This document shows positions 1 to 7,911 of a stretch of DNA of 28,930 nucleotides, piece by piece. The translations under genes and the position numbers were made by a program. The DNA is taken from assembly GCA_028697615.1 (NCBI GenBank), contig JAQVET010000001.1, positions 1 to 28,930 on the forward strand. The letters are read 5' to 3'. The notes beneath the pieces are model-generated. The model made no database searches, had not been told where the DNA came from, and saw only the letters and a list, made by a program, of their open reading frames with translations. Positions within the stretch are counted from its first letter, which is position 1. The number at the start of each line of letters is the position of its first letter. This DNA is from Minisyncoccota bacterium (lineage in GTDB: Bacteria; Patescibacteriota; Minisyncoccia; Minisyncoccales; GCA-002788555).

Positions 1-70
1 TGCGGGGCCTGGATTCGAACCAAGATTACCGCGTCCAGAGCGCGATGTCCTACCATTAGACGACCCCGCA
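1..70 (-). tRNA. tRNA-Gln (anticodon CUG)
   Basis: Read on the minus strand, this folds as a complete cloverleaf. The acceptor arm TGCGGGG (70-64) pairs with CCCCGCA (7-1). The D-loop holds AATGGTA, the anticodon loop is CTCTGGA with anticodon CTG, and the T-loop is TTCGAAT. CTG reads the Gln codon CAG. The discriminator base lies just outside the window, so the gene is cut by one base or more. It lies downstream of pilC on the same strand, and no terminator is visible between them. Confidence 0.95.
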
Positions 71-84
71 ATTTAAACAATTTA

Positions 85-141
85 CTTAGCAATCAAGATT
101 AGCACGTCCAGAATGAATATTCTACCACTAGAAAACCAGCG
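85..141 (-). pseudogene. Decayed tRNA-Gln-like copy
   Basis: On the minus strand the D-arm region (TCTAGTGGTAGAA), the loop core TTCTGGACG and the variable region TAATCTTGATT match the adjacent tRNA-Gln. I count about 32 of 42 matching positions, with a 1-nt deletion in the anticodon stem. The anticodon CTG is kept, but the anticodon stem is mispaired and the T-arm (TTCGAAT) is lost. No 3' acceptor strand follows. It is most simply a decayed tandem duplicate and is unlikely to make a functional tRNA. Confidence 0.7.
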
Positions 142-236
142 AAATATAATTAAATAACATTTTAAAATAAAATTAATAAAAAATCCACCTTCGAATTAAG
201 AAAGATTATTTAATAAATGAATTAAAATAGATAAAA

Positions 237-1433
237 TTACATTGAACCAGCAAGATTGTACATTGGTAATAGAACAGCTGCTGCTATAAACCCAACAACA
301 ACTCCAATTATTACAATTAAAGTTGGCTCTAAAAGACTCATTAAACTACCAACTGCAAGATCAACTTGGTTAGAATAAAATCGAGAAATATCTAAAAGAA
401 TATCACCAAGGTTACCACTTTTCTCTCCAGCAGATACAATTTGAATAAAAACAGGGGAAATAATTTTAAAACGAGACAAATTTGATGAAAGTGTTTCTCC
501 CCTTCTTACGCCTTTTGCTGACTCAACAAGGGCATGGTGAAATTCACTATTAGTAATTACTTCAGCAGTAGTGCTTATGGATTGGGCGATGGGAACACCG
601 CCCTGAATAAGTGTCCCTAAATTTTCAGCAATTCTTGCTAAATTAATAGTTGTCAGTAATTCTCCAATAACTGGAATTTTAAGTTCGATCCTATCTTTTT
701 TTTCTTTACCCTGTGGCGTCTTAATATATCGCCATAAACCTACTACAACACCAACCAATATTAAAAGTACAATAATGCCATATTTCATCAAAAAATTACT
801 AATACCCAAAATAATCCTAGTGGGCAAAGGAAGTTGTGCATCAAATTCATCGAAAACTCCTTCAATTTTTGGCATAACAAAAATCAACATTATTAAAATA
901 ACTATGAAACATAAAACCAAAACAGCAATAGGATAATAAAATGCACCCTTAATTTTTGAAGTTAATATATAATTTCTTTCGACATGATCTGCTAAATGTT
1001 CAAGAATTGCCGCTAAACGTCCTGTTATCTCTCCTGTCTCTATAACTTTTATAATATAAATTGAAAAAATATTTTTAAATTTAGAAAAGGCTTTTGAAAG
1101 TAACATTCCTCCATCTACATCAAAAATAATTAAAGAGAGAATATCTCGAAAATCTTTATCTTCCACTTGGTCCTTCACAGCAGTTAATGCTTCTACCAAA
1201 GACACTCCTGATTTTACTAAAATAGAAAGCTGCCTAAAGAAAAAAACTAAATCTTGGGCCTTAAGTTTTTTATTTTTAAGTTTTTCTTCATCAATTACTG
1301 TTTCTTTTTCTAAATAGGTAACAATTAAATTTCTTGACTGCAAGATTTCTAAAGCCGAATCCTCGCTATTGGCTTCTACGCTCCCCTCTGTAACCTTTCC
1401 TGTTTTTGTTAATGCTCTATATTTAAACCTCAT
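237..1433 (-). CDS. pilC: Type IV pilus inner-membrane platform protein PilC
   Basis: PilC/GspF family: a polytopic inner-membrane platform that couples the cytoplasmic motor ATPases PilB and PilT to pilin insertion and removal. The 398 residues match the usual length. The N-terminus (FKYRALTKTGKVTEG) is the typical start. Two T2SSF repeats are visible, each with its signature loop (ETGEITGRL near 132-140 and SAGEKSGNL in the second). Membrane segments lie at about 168-188, 217-237 and 370-395. It is the last gene of the pil run, 18 nt after pilT. The start ATG at 1433 gives the full family N-terminus. No Shine-Dalgarno sequence is evident, as for most genes in this window. Confidence 0.95.
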   Translation of the reverse strand: MRFKYRALTKTGKVTEGSVEANSEDSALEILQSRNLIVTYLEKETVIDEEKLKNKKLKAQDLVFFFRQLSILVKSGVSLVEALTAVKDQVEDKDFRDILSLIIFDVDGGMLLSKAFSKFKNIFSIYIIKVIETGEITGRLAAILEHLADHVERNYILTSKIKGAFYYPIAVLVLCFIVILIMLIFVMPKIEGVFDEFDAQLPLPTRIILGISNFLMKYGIIVLLILVGVVVGLWRYIKTPQGKEKKDRIELKIPVIGELLTTINLARIAENLGTLIQGGVPIAQSISTTAEVITNSEFHHALVESAKGVRRGETLSSNLSRFKIISPVFIQIVSAGEKSGNLGDILLDISRFYSNQVDLAVGSLMSLLEPTLIVIIGVVVGFIAAAVLLPMYNLAGSM

Positions 1434-1451
1434 TTTATTTATAATTTAAAA

Positions 1452-2522
1452 TTAAATTCTCTTAAGAATTAATTTAAGCTCTCTTGGATTTAAAGAATAT
1501 TTAGATGCTTCTTCAAAAGTAATTTCCCTTTGATTAATTAATTCGGCTAAATAATGATTTAAAGATATCATTCCCTTTTCACGACTTGTTGAAATAACAA
1601 CATCTATTTCAAAAGTTCTTTTTTCTCTTATTAAATTAGAAATTGCTGGAGATGCAACCATAATTTCACAAGCTGGTATCCTGCCTCCCATAATTCTTTG
1701 AAGCAATCTTTGAGAAATAACCCCGGCAAAACTTGAAGCAAGTTGAATACGAATTTGATCTTGTTGATCTGGTGGGAAACTATCAATAATTCTGTCAATA
1801 GTTTGAGAGGCAGAATTTGTATGTAATGTTGAAAAAACTAAATGACCGGTTTCGGCAGCAGTCAAAGCAGCTGACATAGTCTCTCTATCTCTCATATCTC
1901 CAATAAGTAAAACATCAGGATCTTGACGAAGCGCAGCACGCAAAGCAGTTGGATAATCTTTTGTATCAAACCCTAATTCCCTTTGATTAATAATTGATTT
2001 ATCTTGCTGAAAAATATACTCAATAGGATCTTCAATTGTTATTATATGTTCTTTTCGTTTATGATTAATTTCATCAACCATTGCTGCTAAGGTTGTTGAC
2101 TTTCCATGTCCAGCAGGTCCACATACTAAAATAAGACCTTGCTGCATCGAAGTGAAAGTATGTAGGATAGAAGGCAAATGCAACTCTTCTATTGTTCTAA
2201 TTTGAGGAGGAATAATTCTTATAGCAAAACTTACAAATCCTCTTTGGTAAAAAGCGTTTATTCGCATCCTAATTTTACCTTGAAAATCATAGGCAAAATC
2301 CATATCCTTCTCTATATAAAAAATCTCTTGTTGCTCTTTTTTCATTAAAAGAGGACAAAGACTACTTGCATCTTCTGGGGTAAGAACTTTCTCCCTTTCA
2401 ATTTCTTCAAGTTCCCCATCAATTCTTAATATTGGGGGTCTACCTACCGAAAAATGAACATCTGAAGCACCTCTGGTAAGAGCTTCTGAAAAAATTTTTT
2501 CTAAATATTCTTGATTAATCAT
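1452..2522 (-). CDS. pilT: Pilus retraction ATPase PilT
   Basis: PilT family hexameric ATPase that powers retraction of type IV pili at the cytoplasmic face of the inner membrane. 356 residues, a normal PilT length. The N-terminal PAS-like domain has GASDVHFSVGRPPILRIDG (18-36). Walker A is GPAGHGKST (135-143), the Asp box is IEDPIEYIF, Walker B is DPDVLLIGDMRD (201-212), and the His box is TGHLVFSTLHTN (225-236). Two details differ from textbook PilT: Walker A carries AGH instead of TGS, and the Walker B region reads GDMRD instead of GEMRD. The length, the missing zinc module and the C-terminal region separate it from PilB, which lies 20 nt upstream. Confidence 0.93.
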   Translation of the reverse strand: MINQEYLEKIFSEALTRGASDVHFSVGRPPILRIDGELEEIEREKVLTPEDASSLCPLLMKKEQQEIFYIEKDMDFAYDFQGKIRMRINAFYQRGFVSFAIRIIPPQIRTIEELHLPSILHTFTSMQQGLILVCGPAGHGKSTTLAAMVDEINHKRKEHIITIEDPIEYIFQQDKSIINQRELGFDTKDYPTALRAALRQDPDVLLIGDMRDRETMSAALTAAETGHLVFSTLHTNSASQTIDRIIDSFPPDQQDQIRIQLASSFAGVISQRLLQRIMGGRIPACEIMVASPAISNLIREKRTFEIDVVISTSREKGMISLNHYLAELINQREITFEEASKYSLNPRELKLILKRI

Positions 2523-2542
2523 AATATTTAAATATTATAAAA

Positions 2543-4264
2543 TTAGAAAGAAACCTCTACCTCTTTCATCGCTTCCTCAAAAGAAATAAGACCGTCAAGA
2601 ATTTTTAAAATAGCATCTTGCTTTAAAGTAATCATTCCTTGATGTTTTGCTTCTTTAATAAACTCATTTGGAGAAAAATTATTTAAAATCATCTCTTCCA
2701 ACTGTGGAGTCATTTTTAAAACCTCAAAAAGCCCAATTCGGCCCTTAGTTCCTCGTCCAGCACACTTTGAACAACCAATTGGTTTATAGATATAAATATC
2801 TTTTGGTAAATTAACTTTCTTTTTTTCACTGGGCGGCAGCGATTCAATCTCTTCTTTAATAATTTTTTCTTGAAGTGGATTGGCTTTAATTTTTTCTTTA
2901 CAATGCGGACAAAGACGCCTTACAAGCCTTTGGGCTACAGAAAGACGAAGTGTTGAAGGTATAAGATAATCTTCAACGCCCAAATCCCTTAACCTAACAA
3001 GGGTACCTATAGCATTATTAGTATGCAAGGTACTTAAAACCAAATGACCAGTCAAAGCAGCATGCGTAACTAAATTCGCTGTTTCCTTATCTCTAATTTC
3101 CCCAATCATTATAATATCAGGATCCTGTCTAACTATCTCTCGAAGACCTGAGGAAAAATCATAACCGATTTCTGGTTTAACCTGAGATTGATTAATACCA
3201 TCAATTAAATATTCCACCGGATCTTCTAAAGAAACTATATTTACATTTTCCTTATTTAATCCTTTTAAAATTGCATACTGAGTAGTTGTTTTTCCAGAAC
3301 CTGTAGGTCCAGAAAATATTAAAAGACCAAATGGCAGATTTGATGTTTGTTCAATTAATTTTCTATTCCTTTCATTAAGACCGAGTTCTTCTAAACTAAC
3401 AATTGCTTTTTCAGGATCAAGTACTCTAATAGCAACCTTTTCTCCCAAACTTGTGGGAAATGTACCTACTCTAAAATCAATTCGTCTACCAAGAATATTT
3501 GCAAAAAATCTACCATCCTGTGGAACCCTTGTTTCATCAATTCTTAAATTTGCCAAAATTTTGAATCTCGAAACAATCGGGGCTAAAATTTCTTTTTCTA
3601 AAAACAAAGATGGATACAAAATACCATCCACCCTAAATCTCACTCTTAATTTACTACCAAATGGTTCGATATGAATATCTGAAGCACCTCCAGTAACTGC
3701 GTGTCTAATTATTACAGCAACAATTTTTGATATTGGTGCTTCGGCAATTATTTCTTCCTCTATTTCTTTAGTTGCTTCCTTTATAGTTTCGGACTCTTTT
3801 TCTAGTTCAGATAATACATTTTCAACCTCACCTTTAATTTCACCGTATTGTTGAAAAATTGAATTAAAATCCGATAGTGTTATAAGAAAAGTCTTAACTT
3901 TAATATGATGTTGCCTGGCAATAAAATTTAAAACAGAATTAACAGTAAAATCTTCTGGATTAACAATACCCACTTCTAATCTATCTTTAGTCCTTGCAAT
4001 GGGAACTATATAATAACTTTTTGCTATTTCTTCTGAAATCTCGTCAATAACACCAGGAGCAATTTCTTCTTTGCTAATATGGCGAAGTGGAATATTAAAA
4101 AATTCACTTTTTGCTCTAAAAAAAACTTCTTCTTCTATATAATCTTGAAGTAATACTTCTTGTAAAGATATTAAACTTTCTTTACTTTTCTTTTGGGCTT
4201 CAATTAATTTCTCTTTAGAAATAATATTTTTTTCTACTAAATAGTTATAAAAATTAGAAGGCAT
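2543..4264 (-). CDS. pilB: Pilus extension ATPase PilB (GspE family)
   Basis: GspE/PilB family motor that drives pilus assembly. 573 residues. An N-terminal MshEN/T2SSE-N-type domain occupies about 1-140, followed by a Glu/Lys-rich linker at about 143-172. The catalytic part has GGASDIHIEPFG (about 192-203), Walker A GPTGSGKTT (319-327), Asp box LEDPVEYL, Walker B DPDIIMIGEIRD (381-392) and His box TGHLVLSTLHTN. A zinc-binding tetracysteine is formed by C452, C455, C498 and C501. That zinc module is absent from the neighbouring PilT and identifies this as the assembly motor. The gene lies 55 nt after the small membrane protein gene and 20 nt before pilT. Confidence 0.95.
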   Translation of the reverse strand: MPSNFYNYLVEKNIISKEKLIEAQKKSKESLISLQEVLLQDYIEEEVFFRAKSEFFNIPLRHISKEEIAPGVIDEISEEIAKSYYIVPIARTKDRLEVGIVNPEDFTVNSVLNFIARQHHIKVKTFLITLSDFNSIFQQYGEIKGEVENVLSELEKESETIKEATKEIEEEIIAEAPISKIVAVIIRHAVTGGASDIHIEPFGSKLRVRFRVDGILYPSLFLEKEILAPIVSRFKILANLRIDETRVPQDGRFFANILGRRIDFRVGTFPTSLGEKVAIRVLDPEKAIVSLEELGLNERNRKLIEQTSNLPFGLLIFSGPTGSGKTTTQYAILKGLNKENVNIVSLEDPVEYLIDGINQSQVKPEIGYDFSSGLREIVRQDPDIIMIGEIRDKETANLVTHAALTGHLVLSTLHTNNAIGTLVRLRDLGVEDYLIPSTLRLSVAQRLVRRLCPHCKEKIKANPLQEKIIKEEIESLPPSEKKKVNLPKDIYIYKPIGCSKCAGRGTKGRIGLFEVLKMTPQLEEMILNNFSPNEFIKEAKHQGMITLKQDAILKILDGLISFEEAMKEVEVSF

Positions 4265-4319
4265 AAAATAAATCTATTTAAATTAAAATGATACACAAAG
4301 AGATAATTTAAAAATTATT

Positions 4320-4658
4320 TTACTCTGTTGGTAGAAATGGGTTGGATTTCCCAATCTGAACTCTTGATATGTCTATCTCTTCAGGACTATAAGGTACAAC
4401 AGTCATACCCTCAACTTTCAGTTCCTTAAGAACTTCTATATTTTTCACTAAAGGAAGGGCTTTTTTCATTTCATTTATTTCTGCTTGAGTTAGGCCCTCA
4501 GTGATTTTAGATTGAATTTCTTCCTGAGATGGCGTTTGGAAAACAAAAAAAGCAATTGGACCAACTACTATTAAAAATAAAATCAAATAAACAAAAAATA
4601 TGGGAAAACCCTTTTTTTCTTTTTTTTCTGATGGCGTTGTAGAAAAAGCAACTTTCAT
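4320..4658 (-). CDS. Small single-pass membrane protein in the PilP position
   Basis: 112 residues with a Lys-rich cytoplasmic N-terminus, one membrane helix at about 19-41, and a short extracytoplasmic tail ending in a SNPFLPTE-type motif. It lies 6 nt after pilO and 55 nt before pilB, where many pil operons carry pilP. The tail recalls the DPF/NPF-proline segments of PilP-like proteins, but PilP is a lipoprotein and no lipobox is visible here. The middle (about 45-75) looks helical. A role in bridging PilNO to other pilus parts is inference from position only. It could instead be a clade-specific subunit. Confidence 0.6.
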   Translation of the reverse strand: MKVAFSTTPSEKKEKKGFPIFFVYLILFLIVVGPIAFFVFQTPSQEEIQSKITEGLTQAEINEMKKALPLVKNIEVLKELKVEGMTVVPYSPEEIDISRVQIGKSNPFLPTE

Positions 4659-4664
4659 AATATT

Positions 4665-5399
4665 CTAAAATGTAGAAGAAGGACTTGGTGAAGGACTCGA
4701 AGTAGCTTCACCGCTCAACTCTTCAGTTTTTTCAGGTTGACCTTTGTAAAATGTTTTTAAAGAAATATTAACCGTATAAAGAACTTCACCTTTTTCACTT
4801 TTTTGAGGGGATTGAAAATTTACCGAATCAACTTCAAATAAACGTAAATTTCTATATAGTGCATTTAAAAAATTTTTAATAGAAAGGTAATTACCAACAA
4901 TAGAAATATTTATAGGAATAGAGTTGATAGTGGTTCCAGTAGTTCCCTCTACATTTCCCCTTATTTCTTGTGTTGCTTGAGTTTGTTGAGTTTGTTGTGT
5001 TTCTTGAGTTTCTTGAGTTTGTTGAATATTTTTTGCACCAAATATTACTTGGGTGGGGGTTCCGAAATTTAATGACTGAAGCGAAGCACCATTACTAAAA
5101 GCCAAAGCATCAAGTTGAACTAGTATAATAGATTGATCGATATTATCTGGCAAAATTTTATTTAATTTTTTAAAAGTACTCTCTTCGTATTTTTTATACT
5201 CCTTAGTTAAATCAGCTAAATCACCAATTATCTTTTTTTCTTCATTAATACTATATTGAAGTTTAAGATAATTAATTTTTTCCTCTTGTATTGATTTAAT
5301 AAGTGGTATAATACCAAAATATGTAATAAGACCAACTAAAACAACTCCCAAAAATACAGTAAGCGCTCTTTGATTTTTTAATTCTGTTGTTGATTCCAT
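4665..5399 (-). CDS. pilO: PilO-like pilus alignment protein
   Basis: Inner-membrane partner of PilN in the PilMNO alignment complex. 244 residues with one membrane helix at about 12-34, a coiled-coil-like stretch at about 36-75, and a C-terminal region (roughly 160-220) with the ferredoxin-like pattern of PilO (IPINISIVGNYLSIKNFLNAL, later YTVNISLKTFY). Between the two parts lies a low-complexity Thr/Gln tract, and the C-terminus is a Ser/Pro-rich tail. Both are unusual for PilO. It lies 14 nt after pilN and 6 nt before the PilP-position gene. The assignment rests on layout and gene order more than on catalytic motifs. Confidence 0.75.
   Translation of the reverse strand: MESTTELKNQRALTVFLGVVLVGLITYFGIIPLIKSIQEEKINYLKLQYSINEEKKIIGDLADLTKEYKKYEESTFKKLNKILPDNIDQSIILVQLDALAFSNGASLQSLNFGTPTQVIFGAKNIQQTQETQETQQTQQTQATQEIRGNVEGTTGTTINSIPINISIVGNYLSIKNFLNALYRNLRLFEVDSVNFQSPQKSEKGEVLYTVNISLKTFYKGQPEKTEELSGEATSSPSPSPSSTF
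4966..5024 (-). repeat. 9-bp coding microsatellite (TQ-X repeat) inside pilO
   Basis: About six consecutive 9-nt units encode TQE, TQE, TQQ, TQQ, TQA, TQE in the middle of pilO. The units are nearly the same at DNA level (ACT/ACA CAA GAA/CAA). Because the unit length is a multiple of three, slippage would change linker length without breaking the frame. Confidence 0.9.
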
Positions 5400-5413
5400 A
5401 CTAATTTATTAAA

Positions 5414-5962
5414 TTATTTTGCTTTAAAAAGACTGGGATCAAGAGTTAATTTTACATTAAAATTAACTATTCCCTGGCCAACATTTAAATTTGTAATTTC
5501 TGAATTTTTAATTTCTGCAGCTCTATTAAATACCTCTGATTGAATGGTAAAGGCCATGGTATCATCTGTAATTCCAGATAAATTAAGAGTCTTAGACGAT
5601 ACATCAAGCTCAAATTTTTGAAAGACCACTTTTGGATGTGTACTTGACTCAATATAACTAAACACAGGAACTACTGTTTTATGATCTTGTAAAAGAGAGT
5701 TCACCTCAAAAAGTTTTCTAAAATCTTTAACCATCCTTCTTTCAAAATCAATATCTCTTTCTTTTCTTATATTAGCAAGTTCCTCTTCTGCAAGTTTTGC
5801 ATTGTTTTGAAGATATCCTTTATATAAAAAAAGAAGCAGTGTAATAATAAAAATAAAAAGCACAAAACCAAAAACGTTCCAAAAAAATTTATCGAATGTA
5901 AAATTAAATCCTTTTTTGGTCTCTTTAGTTTTTTGTGTTGGCGATAAACTTATCTGTGCCAT
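5414..5962 (-). CDS. pilN: PilN-like pilus alignment protein
   Basis: Bitopic inner-membrane protein of the PilMNO complex. 182 residues. The N-terminal motif ISLSP (4-8) resembles the INLLP peptide through which PilN binds PilM. It is followed by a basic stretch, a membrane helix at about 27-48, a coiled-coil-like region at about 50-80, and a periplasmic domain with the pattern expected of PilN (VFQKFELDVSSKTLNLSG). It sits directly between pilM and pilO, the standard order. The 58-nt gap before it holds an A/T-only hairpin-like stretch and no clear promoter. Confidence 0.8.
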   Translation of the reverse strand: MAQISLSPTQKTKETKKGFNFTFDKFFWNVFGFVLFIFIITLLLFLYKGYLQNNAKLAEEELANIRKERDIDFERRMVKDFRKLFEVNSLLQDHKTVVPVFSYIESSTHPKVVFQKFELDVSSKTLNLSGITDDTMAFTIQSEVFNRAAEIKNSEITNLNVGQGIVNFNVKLTLDPSLFKAK

Positions 5963-6020
5963 AAAATTATACTTATTTATTTATTTTATTGGTTTTTTTA
6001 AAAAAAATCAAGTTTATTTA

Positions 6021-7088
6021 TTAAACTTCAAAATCTCCCAGGGCAAGTCCACAAGCAATTGAAAAATTAGGAGCAATTTCTTGAATTTTATCTTTCAAAA
6101 TCTGAGGATATGAAATTTTAAAAAATGGGTTTCCTTTTTCAACTGGAATTTTAAATCTTTCTGAAAAATATTCTAAAATGCCTGGTATGCGAGATGATCC
6201 TCCAGTTAAAATAATTTTTTCAAATTCTTTATCAGGATTCTTACCAAGATAAATACTAATGGCACTTTCAACAAAAAAAGACAGTTTATCAAATAATGGT
6301 AAAATTGCTTCCCTTACTTGATTCTGTGGTTTTTTAAGAAGACCATTCTCCATCTTTAATCTCTCAGCACGAGCCTCATCCACCTTTAATCTTTCAGTAA
6401 TCGCTTTAGTAAAATGAAAACCAGAAAATTCCAAAAAACTTGAAAGACGAATAAAACCGTTATCAACTATAGTAACAGAACTTGTTCTTGCTCCTATATC
6501 AATAATTAAATTTAAATTTTTACTACTGCAAAGCGATCGTACTAAAGAAAAATTTTCAACCTCAAGGAGCCCTAATTCAAATCCAACATCTGAAGCAAGC
6601 CTGCTATATCTTTCAATTATATCTTTTGGCGCAGCAACAAGAAGAACTTCAACTTTATCTTTACTATTTTGTTGAATACTATTATTATTCTCTCTTATCA
6701 CAACCCAATTTAAAAATACTTCTGAAAGAGGAACAGGAATATATTTATTTGCTTGAAATTCAATTGCTCGAGCAATATCCTCATCAGACATTTGTGGCAT
6801 TTCAATAAGTGTCAAAAAACTTGAAAAAACAGGGATAGAAAAATTTGCTCTCCTGCTTTCTATACCGCTGGCAGAAATTATATTTTTTAAAATAGATGTT
6901 AATTCAGTCTCTGAAAATGGTGTCATACTTGAACGAAATGTAATAAGATCTTTTAAATCATCTTCTGGTTTATACTCAGCATAATTTTTAAGATGAATAA
7001 ATTCTCCTTCCTTTTGAAGTTCAACTAATTTTATTGATGAGGTGCCAATATCTATACCCAAGCTTGTTTGTTTTCCTTTAAAAAACAT
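6021..7088 (-). CDS. pilM: Pilus assembly ATPase PilM (actin-like)
   Basis: Cytoplasmic actin-fold protein, structurally related to FtsA, that binds the PilN N-terminus. 355 residues, a normal length. Phosphate-1 motif is GIDIGTSSIKLVEL (about 11-24). PilM-specific MPQMSDEDIARAIEFQANKY and IPVPLSEV follow. Phosphate-2 is LIIDIGARTSSVTIVD and the adenosine motif is ILTGGSSRIPGI. The IPVPL segment and lack of an FtsA-type 1C/C-terminal amphipathic pattern favour PilM over FtsA. It lies 9 nt after ftsQ and starts the pilMNO block. Confidence 0.92.
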   Translation of the reverse strand: MFFKGKQTSLGIDIGTSSIKLVELQKEGEFIHLKNYAEYKPEDDLKDLITFRSSMTPFSETELTSILKNIISASGIESRRANFSIPVFSSFLTLIEMPQMSDEDIARAIEFQANKYIPVPLSEVFLNWVVIRENNNSIQQNSKDKVEVLLVAAPKDIIERYSRLASDVGFELGLLEVENFSLVRSLCSSKNLNLIIDIGARTSSVTIVDNGFIRLSSFLEFSGFHFTKAITERLKVDEARAERLKMENGLLKKPQNQVREAILPLFDKLSFFVESAISIYLGKNPDKEFEKIILTGGSSRIPGILEYFSERFKIPVEKGNPFFKISYPQILKDKIQEIAPNFSIACGLALGDFEV

Positions 7089-7097
7089 ATATTTATA

Positions 7098-7883
7098 TTA
7101 ATAAAAAATGATCCTATCTTCTTCGCTTCTCAAATCGATAACTTTAAAATTACCCGGCTTAATAACTTCTTTTTCAAGAACAAAAGATAAATTTAAAACT
7201 TCATTTTCAATATTTTTTTTTGAAAAATAAATTATTGATCCATCTCTAAGATGTGCGACAATATCATCAAAATTTAATTCGAAATAAGATAATCCCAATT
7301 TGTTTTTTTCTAAAATATCTAAAATTAAATTGACATCTTTTAATGTTGACTCATCTAAAAATTTGATTGGTAATTTTAAAGAATTGAGATCAAGTTTTGT
7401 TTTTATTAAAAGAAGTTCTTTACTTCCTTCTTGCGAATTACTTTTTTTATAAAGTATACCAGAATTATCCATTATAAAGCAAGATGCATCACTATTTTGA
7501 TTACAAACCAATGATATCGGCTTTCTTTCTTGAATTTTGATATTAATTTCATTAGGAAAAACAAAACTAGCGCTAATATTTTTAATATCTGGAAAAGATT
7601 TTAAAACTTGATTATTTAAATTTGAAAAAAAATAAAAGAAAATATTTTGATTATTAAATACGCTCTTATAAAAAGTTAAAAAATCCTTATTACTTTTATA
7701 TCCTTCTATTTTAATTTCCTGAATTTGAAAAATTGGTAAATAAAAAAATAAAGATATAGTGCCACAAAATATAAATAGACCGAAAGTTAATTTCCAAAAC
7801 CACTTCTTTTTATATAAAGGATTTTTTCTTTGATAATATCTATAATGTTTTTTTCTATTTTTATAATATCTTCTTGAGGACAT
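7098..7883 (-). CDS. ftsQ: FtsQ/DivIB-type division protein with POTRA domain
   Basis: Bitopic divisome protein. 261 residues. The cytoplasmic N-terminus (1-28) is very rich in Tyr, Arg and Lys. One membrane helix lies at about 29-51. A POTRA domain starts at FQIQEIKIEGY, and the pattern continues with FPNEINIKIQERKPISLV, typical of FtsQ, then the beta domain. The short spacer before it contains TATAAT on the minus strand (7900-7895) and AAGGGA (7894-7889) a few bases before the ATG. These may be an internal -10 element and a weak ribosome site. The gene lies 28 nt after the FemAB-type gene and 9 nt before pilM. Confidence 0.85.
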   Translation of the reverse strand: MSSRRYYKNRKKHYRYYQRKNPLYKKKWFWKLTFGLFIFCGTISLFFYLPIFQIQEIKIEGYKSNKDFLTFYKSVFNNQNIFFYFFSNLNNQVLKSFPDIKNISASFVFPNEINIKIQERKPISLVCNQNSDASCFIMDNSGILYKKSNSQEGSKELLLIKTKLDLNSLKLPIKFLDESTLKDVNLILDILEKNKLGLSYFELNFDDIVAHLRDGSIIYFSKKNIENEVLNLSFVLEKEVIKPGNFKVIDLRSEEDRIIFY

Positions 7884-7911
7884 AAATATCCCTTATTATA
7901 ATACTATTTAA

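Noticed and set aside
3453..3674. Open frame on the plus strand inside pilB
   Set aside because: It is antisense to a conserved pilB region, has no family resemblance and no start context. It mirrors the coding pattern of pilB.
4966..5024. Possible CRISPR-like array
   Set aside because: The units are 9 bp, contiguous, without spacers, and in frame within pilO. No other regularly spaced repeats or cas genes were seen.
6021..7088. FtsA instead of PilM next to ftsQ
   Set aside because: PilM-specific segments (MSDEDIARAIEFQANKYIPVPL, read as MSDEDIARAIEF and IPVPL) and the following pilN-pilO order favour PilM.
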